Shown one piece after another: positions 1 through 6,054 of a stretch of DNA of 8,684 bases (positions are counted from its first letter, which is position 1; every line of letters starts with the position of its first letter). Below the pieces are notes generated by a model. The model was given only the letters and a program-made list of their open reading frames with translations. It searched no databases and was not told where the DNA came from. The stretch is from Gammaproteobacteria bacterium (GTDB lineage: Bacteria > Pseudomonadota > Gammaproteobacteria > JAABTG01): positions 1 to 8,684 of the forward strand of contig JASJBY010000164.1 in the NCBI GenBank assembly GCA_030066245.1. Reading direction: 5' to 3'. A program made the translations under genes and the position numbers.

Positions 1-123
1 GCCCAGCGCCTGTACCTGCTCGACCCGCTGGGCAATCTGGTGCTGTACTACGGCCCCGATGCCGACCCGAAGGGAGTGCTGGAAGATCTCGAACGGTTGT
101 TGAAAGCCTCGCAGATAGGCTGA
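1..123 (+). CDS. C-terminal end of a small oxidase-assembly-like thioredoxin-fold protein (partial)
   Basis: Only the last 40 codons and the TGA stop are present; the 5' end lies outside the window. The visible tail contains LYLLDPLGNLVLYYGPDADP followed by a short amphipathic helix ending in KASQIG. This pattern (a strand with LxDPxGN, then DPxGxxxDLxRLLK) is what I recall from the small membrane-anchored proteins found between SURF1 and ctaA in Pseudomonas-type aa3 oxidase clusters (PA0111-like). It also resembles the end of Sco/SenC copper chaperones, which share the thioredoxin fold. Its place directly before ctaB fits a role in cytochrome oxidase maturation. The catalytic part is not visible, so whether it keeps a CxxxC copper or redox motif cannot be judged. 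The family call is inference from a short tail; the reading frame and stop are certain. Confidence 0.7.
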   Translation, partial: AQRLYLLDPLGNLVLYYGPDADPKGVLEDLERLLKASQIG

Positions 124-170
124 GCGGTAAGCTGCCCGCCCGGAGCCCGCGGGCACACTGTGGTAACCTG

Positions 171-212
171 TAACGTATGTCAGGCATCACATAACGTGTG
201 TCAGCCATCACA
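171..212. repeat. Two tandem 21-bp direct repeats upstream of ctaB
   Basis: Bases 171-191 and 192-212 are back-to-back copies of the same 21-bp unit, differing only at unit positions 7 (a/g) and 14 (g/c), so 19 of 21 match. Both copies start with TAACGT and end with CATCACA. A shorter echo of the start (TAACCTG) lies at 164-170. Immediately after, 214-224 forms a small palindrome with 5-bp arms (CCGGT/ACCGG). The 21-bp period equals two helical turns, so a protein bound to each copy would sit on the same DNA face. No open reading frame with family features crosses this stretch. It could be a regulatory site pair or just a duplication. Confidence 0.85.
176..212 (+). promoter_or_regulatory. Possible CRP/Vfr-family binding sites before ctaB
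   Basis: Each tandem repeat contains a sequence like the CRP consensus TGTGA-N6-TCACA. The second copy (197-212) reads TGTGT-N6-TCACA, 9 of 10 consensus bases; the first (176-191) reads TATGT-N6-TCACA, 8 of 10. The right half site is perfect in both. If transcription starts near 276, the sites would be centred near -72 and -93, where CRP-type activators can work. No FNR/Anr-type box (TTGAT-N4-ATCAA) was noticed. The match may be chance, and the regulator is unknown. Confidence 0.3.
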
Positions 213-239
213 GCCGGTCACCGGGACGGAGCAAGCTGC

Positions 240-269
240 TTGTGTCGGCTGTCAACCAGTAAATAACAT
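240..269 (+). promoter_or_regulatory. Weak candidate sigma-70 promoter for ctaB
   Basis: TTGTGT at 240-245 (three of six -35 bases) and TAACAT at 264-269 (four of six -10 bases) are separated by 18 bp. The AT-rich patch 258-269 stands out in the high-GC leader. The start of transcription would fall near 276, giving a leader of only about 15 nt before the ctaB ATG. This is a weak match. Read-through from the upstream gene is equally possible because no convincing terminator follows its stop. Confidence 0.2.
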
Positions 270-290
270 CTTCGCGAGCCCCAGACACTC

Positions 291-1187
291 ATGTCCAGCC
301 CGTTGAGTATCGCCGCCCCCCTGCCCTTGTGGCGAGAGTACTACGAGCTCTGTAAGCCACGGGTCGTTGCTCTCATCGTATTCACCGCCATGGTGGGCAT
401 GCTGCTCGCTACCCCTGGCATGGTGCCGGTAAGTGCTTTCCTGTTCGGCAGCCTGGGCATCGCTCTGGGCGCCGCGTCCGGTGCCGCCATCAACCAGCTC
501 GTGGAAAAGCGCATCGACGCGGTCATGGCGCGTACCATGAATAGGCCGCTGCCGGCCGGCCGGGTCGATAGCCTGTCCGCTCTGGCGTTCGCTGTTTTGC
601 TCGGCGTGCTCTCCATGTTAATCCTGGTCACCCAGGTGAACACGCTCACAGCGGTGCTCACGTTTCTGTCCATGATCGGATACGCGGTTGTCTATACCCT
701 GTATTTGAAGCGGGCCACGCCCCAGAACATCGTTATCGGCGGCGCAGCCGGAGCGATGCCGCCCGTACTCGGCTGGACGGCCGTGACCGGCCAGGTGGAC
801 CCGCACGCCTTGCTGCTGTTCCTCATTATCTTCGTCTGGACCCCGCCCCATTTCTGGGCCCTGGCTGTCAACAGGCACAGGGAATACGCCAAGGCAGACG
901 TGCCCATGCTGCCGGTCACCCACGGTCTGCCCTTCACGCGACTGCAGATCCTCCTTTACACGATACTTCTGTTTCTGGCCACCCTGCTGCCGTTTGCGAC
1001 CCGGATGAGCGGACTCTTCTATCTGCTGGGCGCCGTCGCGCTCGGGACCGGCTTTCTCTACTACGCCATCGCTCTCTATCGCCGCAAAGAGCCGCGCCTG
1101 GCCATGAAGACCTTCGGCTACTCCATCCTCTATCTGATGGGTCTGTTCTCGTTCCTACTTGTAGACCATTACATCCCGTACCCCTGA
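291..1187 (+). CDS. ctaB: Protoheme IX farnesyltransferase (heme O synthase)
   Basis: This inner-membrane prenyltransferase transfers a farnesyl group from farnesyl diphosphate to the vinyl group of protoheme, giving heme O, the cofactor of bo3 oxidases and precursor of heme A. The 298-residue length is normal for CtaB/CyoE. The diphosphate/Mg-binding motif is at residues 68-86 (N68, D76, then RTMNRP with R81 and R85). The family block LKRATPQNIVIGGAAGAMPP lies at 139-158, the WTPPHFWALA loop at 183-192, and ADVPMLPV at 202-209. Hydrophobic segments run through the whole protein, as expected for a multi-pass (about nine-helix) enzyme. The ATG at 291 is the natural start, but no clear Shine-Dalgarno precedes it. 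It lies 168 nt after the upstream partial gene and 38 nt before ccoI. Heme A synthase (ctaA), often directly upstream, is not here. Confidence 0.95.
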   Translation: MSSPLSIAAPLPLWREYYELCKPRVVALIVFTAMVGMLLATPGMVPVSAFLFGSLGIALGAASGAAINQLVEKRIDAVMARTMNRPLPAGRVDSLSALAFAVLLGVLSMLILVTQVNTLTAVLTFLSMIGYAVVYTLYLKRATPQNIVIGGAAGAMPPVLGWTAVTGQVDPHALLLFLIIFVWTPPHFWALAVNRHREYAKADVPMLPVTHGLPFTRLQILLYTILLFLATLLPFATRMSGLFYLLGAVALGTGFLYYAIALYRRKEPRLAMKTFGYSILYLMGLFSFLLVDHYIPYP

Positions 1188-1196
1188 GGGCGTGGT

Positions 1197-1212
1197 CGGC
1201 GCCCAGGCGCCG
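1197..1212 (+). other. GC-rich hairpin between ctaB and ccoI
   Basis: CGGCGC (1197-1202) and GCGCCG (1207-1212) pair perfectly around a four-base loop, ending 13 nt before the ccoI start. No T-run follows, so it is not a standard intrinsic terminator. In mRNA it could limit read-through, stabilise an RNA end, or affect ccoI translation. Short GC hairpins are common by chance at this GC content. Confidence 0.45.
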
Positions 1213-1225
1213 TCGCTCTTGAGCC

Positions 1226-3721
1226 ATGGCTGAGGAATCCCACGAGACCTGCTTCCACTGCGGTCAGCCGGTGCCGCCCGGCAGCGACTACAGCCTTGCA
1301 ATCGACGGGGTCTCTCGCCCCCTCTGTTGCCGGGGCTGCCAGGCGGTGGCCTCCGCCATCGTCGATGGCGGCCTGGCCGATTTCTACCGCAACCGCACCA
1401 GCCCCGCACCGACCGGTAAGGAGGTGGTGCCTGAGCTCTTGCGGGAGCTCGCCCTATACGACCGCCCCGAGCTACAGGAGCGGTTTGTGGAAGCGGATGC
1501 CGAGAACGCCCTTGAGGCGCCCTTGATACTGGAGGGCATAACCTGCGCCGCTTGCAGCTGGCTCAACGAGCGCCACGTGTCCAGCCTGCCGGGGGTCATC
1601 GATTTCAGGGTGAACTATGCGACTCACCGTGCACGCGTCAAGTGGGATCCGAGCCGCATCCAGCTGAGCGATATTCTGCGGTCCGTCGCTGCCATCGGCT
1701 ACGTGGCGCACCCTTTCGACGCCAGTCGCCAACAGGAGATTGCCGACAGAGAGCGGAACGCGGCGTTACGCCGACTTGCGGTGGCGGGCATCGGGGCCAT
1801 GCAAGTGATGATGTTCGCGGTTGCTCTGTACCTGGGTGCATGGTCGGGCATAGAGCCGGGCATGGAGCGCTTCCTGCGCTGGGTCAGTCTGCTGGTGGCG
1901 ACGCCCGTGGTGCTGTACGCCGCACGCCCATTTTTTGTCTCCGCATGGCGCGACATGAGGCGCCGGCGGGCCGGCATGGACGTGCCGGTTGCGCTGGCGA
2001 TCGGTGGTGCCTACCTGGCCAGTGCCTGGGCAACGGTCAGTGGCGAGGGCGAGGTCTATTTTGACTCCGTCAGTATGTTCACGTTCTTCCTGCTAACCGG
2101 CCGTTATCTGGAGATGGCCGCACGCCAGCGCGCTGCGGCGGCCGGTGAAGCGCTTGTCAAGCTCCTGCCGGTCACGGCCCATCGCATGGAGAACGGTGAG
2201 GCCGTACCCGTGCCGGTAACGGATCTCAGGCCGAAGGATCAGGTGCAGGTACGTCCCGGTGAGACGATACCGGCTGACGGCCACGTTGTGGAAGGTGTAA
2301 GCACCGTCGACGAATCACTGCTCACAGGCGAGAGCCTGCCCCTGACGCGCCGCTGCGGAGACCCACTGGTGGGCGGCACCGTCAATGTGGAGAGCCCTTT
2401 GCTAATGGCTGTCGACAAGGTCGGCCAAGACACCGTCGTGGCAGCCATCGTGCGTTTGCTCGACAGAGCTCAGACCCAGAAACCCCGGGTCGCGCGTCTC
2501 GCCGACCGGGTCGCAGGATGGTTCGTGCTGGCCCTGCTCTGCGTCGCTGGGGTGGTGTACCTCTGGTGGCACACACACAGCCCGGAGGATGCGTTCTGGA
2601 TCACGCTGTCCGTGCTCGTGGTTACCTGTCCTTGCGCTCTATCGCTGGCCACTCCCGCCGCAGTCACGGCGGCGACAGGCACCCTCACCCGTGCCGGGCT
2701 TCTGACCACCCGCGGCCGCGCCTTGGAGGCGCTCGCCCGGACGACCCATGTCATATTCGACAAGACGGGAACCCTGACACGAGGGCAGCTTTCGGTGCGG
2801 GAACTGATGACCTTCCGCGGCCGGGACCGCGACGAGATCCTGGCGGTGGCCACAGCCCTGGAAGCGGCGTCAGAGCATCCCGTGGCCCGGGCGATACGGC
2901 TGGCGGGTCAGGGACAGACCCTACCGAGCACCGAGCAGATTCGGTCCACCCCGGGCCAGGGCATGGAGGGCCTGGTCGACGGGCGACGATACCGCATCGG
3001 CCGACCGGCGTTTGCGGCGGGCCTGGCAGGCGTTGAGGCGCCCCCGGCGCCGGCGCAATGGAGCGCCGGTGGCACCGTCGTTGCGCTCGGCGATTCCACG
3101 GGTGTCCTTGGCCTGATCGAGTTGGGGGACACCCTGCGGCCGGACGCGGCCACGAGCGTTGAGGGGCTAAAGGGGCTGGGTCTGCAGGTGTGGTTGCTCA
3201 GCGGAGACGGGGACGCGGCTGTCCAGCGGGTAGCCCGGGAAATCGGCATCGAACAGGCCCGCTCCGGCTTGACGCCGGACGGAAAGCTGAAAGCGCTCAA
3301 GCAGCTACAGCACAACGGCGCCGTGGTTGCGATGGTCGGAGATGGGGTCAACGACGCCCCGGTTCTGGCTGGTGCCCAGGTATCCATCGCCATGGGCCAG
3401 TCCACCGAACTTGCCCAGGCCAGTGCCGACATGGTGCTCCTGTCGGAGCATCTTCCCCATCTCGTCGAAGGTGTCGCCATGGCCCGGCGTATGCTCCGTG
3501 TCGTGCGCCAGAATCTGGCCTGGGCATTGGTCTATAATGCCGTGGCGCTGCCTCTGGCGGTGACTGGACAGCTCGCCCCCTGGATGGCCGCTATAGGCAT
3601 GTCGGCCAGCTCTCTGCTGGTGGTCCTGAACGCGCTCAGGCTAAAGAGGCGCTCGCGGTGGCCACGGGTTGCCGGCCCGCGTCACGCACGTGTCGAAGCG
3701 CTCGCCGTGCGCGACTCCTGA
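1226..3721 (+). CDS. ccoI: FixI/CcoI-type copper-transporting P1B ATPase for cytochrome oxidase assembly
   Basis: This ATP-driven pump moves Cu(I) out of the cytoplasm to supply the copper site of cbb3 oxidase, rather than for detoxification. In order: an N-terminal cysteine-rich domain typical of FixI/CcoI (C9-x2-C12, then C34-C35-x2-C38); a heavy-metal-associated domain with GITCAAC (C107, C110); the actuator motif TGES at 367-370; the membrane metal site CPC at 468-470; the phosphorylation motif DKTGT with D512; the nucleotide-binding HP pair (H551, P552); and GDGVNDAP at 705-712. The later helices carry YN (770-771) and MSASS (792-796), as in copper-selective P1B-1 pumps. All catalytic residues are intact. 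Residues 807-831 form a short Arg-rich tail after the last helix. An in-frame TGA at 1220-1222 rules out an earlier start, so ATG 1226 is forced although it has no good Shine-Dalgarno. ccoS follows after 42 nt, supporting CcoI over a CopA detoxification role. Confidence 0.93.
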   Translation: MAEESHETCFHCGQPVPPGSDYSLAIDGVSRPLCCRGCQAVASAIVDGGLADFYRNRTSPAPTGKEVVPELLRELALYDRPELQERFVEADAENALEAPLILEGITCAACSWLNERHVSSLPGVIDFRVNYATHRARVKWDPSRIQLSDILRSVAAIGYVAHPFDASRQQEIADRERNAALRRLAVAGIGAMQVMMFAVALYLGAWSGIEPGMERFLRWVSLLVATPVVLYAARPFFVSAWRDMRRRRAGMDVPVALAIGGAYLASAWATVSGEGEVYFDSVSMFTFFLLTGRYLEMAARQRAAAAGEALVKLLPVTAHRMENGEAVPVPVTDLRPKDQVQVRPGETIPADGHVVEGVSTVDESLLTGESLPLTRRCGDPLVGGTVNVESPLLMAVDKVGQDTVVAAIVRLLDRAQTQKPRVARLADRVAGWFVLALLCVAGVVYLWWHTHSPEDAFWITLSVLVVTCPCALSLATPAAVTAATGTLTRAGLLTTRGRALEALARTTHVIFDKTGTLTRGQLSVRELMTFRGRDRDEILAVATALEAASEHPVARAIRLAGQGQTLPSTEQIRSTPGQGMEGLVDGRRYRIGRPAFAAGLAGVEAPPAPAQWSAGGTVVALGDSTGVLGLIELGDTLRPDAATSVEGLKGLGLQVWLLSGDGDAAVQRVAREIGIEQARSGLTPDGKLKALKQLQHNGAVVAMVGDGVNDAPVLAGAQVSIAMGQSTELAQASADMVLLSEHLPHLVEGVAMARRMLRVVRQNLAWALVYNAVALPLAVTGQLAPWMAAIGMSASSLLVVLNALRLKRRSRWPRVAGPRHARVEALAVRDS

Positions 3722-3763
3722 TGCGCGGTGCCCGATGAGTGAGCACGCCGCTCCGGCTTTCCG

Positions 3764-3988
3764 ATGGAAGTACTCTACTACTTAATACCGCTGAGTCTTG
3801 TCCTGGTCGCACTTGCGGTCGGTGTCTTTTTCTGGGCCGTGAAGTCCGGGCAGTACGACGATCTGGAAGGCCCTGCGCATCGTATTCTGTTCGACGACGA
3901 GGCGTCTGCAACTCGGCCGACGAAAACTGACGAAGAGGCCGGCAAAGACCGCCGACAACGTGCTGCTTCGTTAGCGGATAAGGACTAA
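3764..3988 (+). CDS. ccoS: cbb3-type cytochrome oxidase assembly protein CcoS
   Basis: CcoS is a small single-pass membrane protein needed for cofactor insertion during cbb3 oxidase maturation. The 74-residue product has one N-terminal membrane helix (about residues 5-26) followed by the family signature FFWAVKSGQYDDLEGPAHR (22-40) and ILFDD (41-45). The remaining 29 residues are a charged, low-complexity tail, variable in the family. The ATG at 3764 puts the membrane helix at the usual place after MEVLYYLIP; no clear Shine-Dalgarno is seen, so it may depend on translation coming from ccoI, 42 nt upstream. The usual partners ccoG and ccoH are not adjacent; ctaB occupies the upstream position instead. 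It converges with rpoH, 97 nt away. Confidence 0.95.
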   Translation: MEVLYYLIPLSLVLVALAVGVFFWAVKSGQYDDLEGPAHRILFDDEASATRPTKTDEEAGKDRRQRAASLADKD

Positions 3989-4039
3989 ATGCCCGCGCCC
4001 AGGCGGATGCCCGTATCGTTCCGCGAGGCAGATGTGACA

Positions 4040-4059
4040 ACGGCCTCCGAGGAGGCCGT
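4040..4059. terminator. Candidate bidirectional terminator between ccoS and rpoH
   Basis: ACGGCCTC (4040-4047) pairs perfectly with GAGGCCGT (4052-4059) around a CGAG loop. It sits between two convergent genes, 51 nt after the ccoS stop and 26 nt after the rpoH stop on the other strand. The following bases on the plus strand are an alternating GT stretch, and on the minus strand TTGTCAC, so neither side has a true T-tract. Position and stem quality favour a terminator; the missing T-run lowers confidence. Confidence 0.5.
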
Positions 4060-4085
4060 GTGTGTCGTCCATTAGGAAGAGCGTG

Positions 4086-4937
4086 TCAGGCGTCTATCAG
4101 GCCCCTGAGCTTCTTCAGCGCTCCCTTTTCGAGCTGTCGAATACGCTCAGCCGAGACGTTGTACTGGACCGCCAGGTCCTGCAGAGTCGCCTTTTCGTCG
4201 GCCAACCAACGTTTCTGCAAAATATCCCGGCTCCTATCGTCCAGAGTGCCGAGGGCACCCTGCAGTTGCCTGGCGTTATGGTCTTCCCATTCGCTTTCCT
4301 CGACCTGAGAAGCCGGGTCGAAGCGCATGTCCTCCAGGTAGCCGGAAGGTGCCACGCGATCGCTGTCATCCTCTGCTTCCGGCTGCGCATCGAAAGCGGC
4401 GTCGTGGGCACTCATGCGCTTTTCCATTTCCAACACGGTTTCCGGCGGTACGCCCAGGTCCCGCGCCACGACCCCGACCTCTTCCTGGTTCAGCCAGCCC
4501 AGCCGTTTTTTGGCGCTGCGTAGGTTGAAGAAGAGCTTGCGCTGGGCCTTGGTTGTTGCGACTTTCACAATTCGCCAGTTGCGCAGAATGTACTCGTGAA
4601 TCTCGGCCCGAATCCAGTGAACGGCAAACGATACCAGGCGTACGCCTACCGAAGGGTCGAAGCGCTTTACCGCCTTCATCAGGCCCACGTTGCCCTCCTG
4701 AACCAGATCGGCATGGGGTAATCCGTAGCCTCGGTAGCCCTTGGCCACGTGGACCACGAATCGGAGATGCGACATAACCAGTTGTCGGGCGGACTGAAGG
4801 TCGTCCTCGCGACGGTAACGTTCGGCCAGGTCGCGCTCTTCTTCCGCGCTGACCATCGGAAACTGGTAAACGGCCTGTTCGTAGGCCTCAACGCTTCCGA
4901 CGGGCAACGGGATTGCCGTCGCCAGTGAATTGTTCAT
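4086..4937 (-). CDS. rpoH: RNA polymerase heat-shock sigma factor sigma-32
   Basis: RpoH directs RNA polymerase to heat-shock promoters of chaperone and protease genes. The 283-residue length is typical. Core and -10-binding region 2 spans about residues 50-125, including DLVQEGNVGLMKAVKRFDP (77-95) and the aromatic-rich FAVHWIRAEIHEYILRNWR (104-122). The diagnostic RpoH box QRKLFFNLR is at 132-140, which separates it from RpoD and RpoS. The -35-binding helix-turn-helix of region 4.2 is at about 251-277 (LQDLAVQYNVSAERIRQLEKG and onward). The ATG is preceded by a good Shine-Dalgarno, GGGGAG at 4951-4946, with 8 nt spacing. It follows ftsX by 136 nt, the standard gammaproteobacterial order, and has its own likely sigma-E promoter plus a possible start-codon hairpin, so it is probably regulated apart from ftsYEX. 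Confidence 0.97.
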   Translation of the reverse strand: MNNSLATAIPLPVGSVEAYEQAVYQFPMVSAEEERDLAERYRREDDLQSARQLVMSHLRFVVHVAKGYRGYGLPHADLVQEGNVGLMKAVKRFDPSVGVRLVSFAVHWIRAEIHEYILRNWRIVKVATTKAQRKLFFNLRSAKKRLGWLNQEEVGVVARDLGVPPETVLEMEKRMSAHDAAFDAQPEAEDDSDRVAPSGYLEDMRFDPASQVEESEWEDHNARQLQGALGTLDDRSRDILQKRWLADEKATLQDLAVQYNVSAERIRQLEKGALKKLRGLIDA

Positions 4938-4943
4938 CTCTGG
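4922..4943 (-). promoter_or_regulatory. Possible start-codon hairpin in rpoH mRNA (RNA-thermometer candidate)
   Basis: On the transcript, CCAG (4943-4940) can pair with CUGG (4925-4922) and UGAA (4936-4933, including two start-codon bases) with UUCA (4929-4926). The loop is CAA, with a three-base bulge AGA on the 5' side. This would bury part of the AUG while leaving the Shine-Dalgarno free. Translation of rpoH in E. coli is known to be heat-controlled by mRNA structure, but this pairing is only eight base pairs with a bulge and no folding was computed. Confidence 0.25.
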
Positions 4944-4986
4944 TTCTCCCCGAAAATTTCGCTGCGTAATGCTAGCAGTCGAGGTC

Positions 4987-5014
4987 TTAGAGTGCCAGAT
5001 ACATTAAGGGTTCC
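4987..5014 (-). promoter_or_regulatory. Sigma-E (RpoE/AlgU)-type promoter for rpoH
   Basis: On the minus strand, GGAACCC (5014-5008) is followed after exactly 16 bp by TCTAA (4991-4987). The sigma-E consensus is GGAACTT with about 16 bp to TCTGA/TCTAA, so the GGAAC core, the -10 element and the spacing all match. Transcription would start near 4980, leaving a leader of about 43 nt that includes the Shine-Dalgarno. A sigma-E promoter before rpoH is known in E. coli (P3) and Pseudomonas, linking envelope stress to the heat-shock response. The assignment here rests on motif match and context. Confidence 0.7.
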
Positions 5015-5073
5015 TGATATAGCGATGGCTGCGAGGGGGTGTTCGCGTCACCGGCAAAACGCCGTCTCGCGGC

Positions 5074-6054
5074 TCAGCTGGGCTCGATGCTGCTCAGGTG
5101 CCGCCCTACCGCCACCCACGAGCCGCCGAGGCCCAGCAGCGCACCGCTGCCCACCAGCACCATGCTCGCCGTCCCCTCCAACCCAAGCAGCGCGAAGTCG
5201 CTGTAGTAAAGCAACGCCAGCTGCCGTGTCGGCTCTCGAAGCAGCTCCAGCGCTGAACTTACCAGGGCGTAGGCGAGCAGGCCGCCGAAGAGCCCGTACC
5301 AGAAACCGGCGTATAGAAACGGTCGCCGGATGAAGGCATTCGTCGCGCCGACCAGCTTGGCGATCTCTATCTCCTCCCGTCGGTTCTCTATGTCGAGGCG
5401 AATGGTGTTGCCGACAATCAGCAACACGGCAACCGAAAGCAGTGCTGCCAGCACGAGCACTCCCCGTTGCACGATCTCCATCAGGGCGTACAGCCGCTTC
5501 ACCCATTGCAGATCGAACTGGGCGATGTCCACTTCGGCCTGGGTGGCGAATTTAGCCACCAGGCCTTTCACGGCTTCTGCATCCGAGTGGGCGACTGCCG
5601 GCTGTACAACGATGACGCTGGGCAGGGGATTGGCTTCGAGGGCCTCCAGCGCTGCCCCGAAACCAGACATTTCCTGAAACTCGGCCAGGGCCTCTGCCCG
5701 GGTGATGACCCGGGCAGTGCTGACTTCAGGTAGGGACGCCATCTGCCCGGCCAGCTCAGCGGCTCGCCCGTCGCTTACTTTAGAATGCAGGAACAGGGAG
5801 ATCTGAGCGGTGCCTTCCCAGCCGCTGCTCATGGACTGAGCGTTCTCCAGCAGCACGTACAATCCCGCCGGCAACGCCAGTGCGATGCCGATGACCGACG
5901 CCGTCATGGCCGACCCGAACGGGCTTCGGGTCAGTTGCCCTAAGGTGTAGAAGAAAACCTGCAAATGCCTGAGGGCCCAGCTTATGGTGCGATGCCTGAT
6001 GCCCGGGCCGCGGCGTCTTATGGCGGGCTGCGCCCTCTGGGTCACGACACCCAT
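5074..6054 (-). CDS. ftsX: Cell division protein FtsX (permease-like subunit of FtsEX)
   Basis: FtsX is the inner-membrane half of the FtsEX complex. It sits in the divisome and transmits ATP-driven conformational change to periplasmic activators of peptidoglycan amidases. The 326-residue protein has a basic cytoplasmic N-terminus (residues 1-30), a first membrane helix at about 48-70, a periplasmic domain at about 71-195 with SLPEVSTARVITRAEAL (107-123), then three helices at about 196-217, 246-268 and 294-317. The conserved cytoplasmic segment after the second helix, NTIRLDIENRREEIEIAKLV, runs at 216-235 and includes LVGA at 234-237. The ATG lies inside the end of ftsE (13-nt overlap) with AGGA just upstream, so translation is coupled. 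A perfect hairpin-forming inverted repeat lies within codons 114-121. Confidence 0.95.
   Translation of the reverse strand: MGVVTQRAQPAIRRRGPGIRHRTISWALRHLQVFFYTLGQLTRSPFGSAMTASVIGIALALPAGLYVLLENAQSMSSGWEGTAQISLFLHSKVSDGRAAELAGQMASLPEVSTARVITRAEALAEFQEMSGFGAALEALEANPLPSVIVVQPAVAHSDAEAVKGLVAKFATQAEVDIAQFDLQWVKRLYALMEIVQRGVLVLAALLSVAVLLIVGNTIRLDIENRREEIEIAKLVGATNAFIRRPFLYAGFWYGLFGGLLAYALVSSALELLREPTRQLALLYYSDFALLGLEGTASMVLVGSGALLGLGGSWVAVGRHLSSIEPS
5694..5717. repeat. Perfect 10-bp inverted repeat inside ftsX
   Basis: CTGCCCGGGT (5694-5703) and ACCCGGGCAG (5708-5717) are exact reverse complements around a four-base loop. It encodes residues ARVITRA of FtsX, so the symmetry arises from a near-symmetrical codon set (GCC CGG ... 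CGG GCA). The stem is longer than the other hairpins noticed here. No T-run follows on either strand, so termination is unlikely. Confidence 0.8.

Noticed and set aside
145..154. GCCCGCGGGC palindrome after the first partial gene as an intrinsic terminator
   Set aside because: It leaves no proper loop and has no T-tract, and short GC palindromes are frequent at this base composition.
1552..2064. Long open frame overlapping ccoI in another phase (170 codons)
   Set aside because: It is a high-GC shadow of ccoI; the ccoI frame contains every P1B-ATPase motif across the same bases.
3721..3763. Very short open frames starting at 3721, 3735 and 3739 between ccoI and ccoS
   Set aside because: They are of a few codons or overlap ccoS in another frame with no family features; ccoS at 3764 explains the region.
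5041..5073. Small hairpin (CGGC-GTTTT-GCCG on the minus strand) after ftsX as a terminator before rpoH
   Set aside because: The stem is only four base pairs and no T-run follows it; too weak to call.
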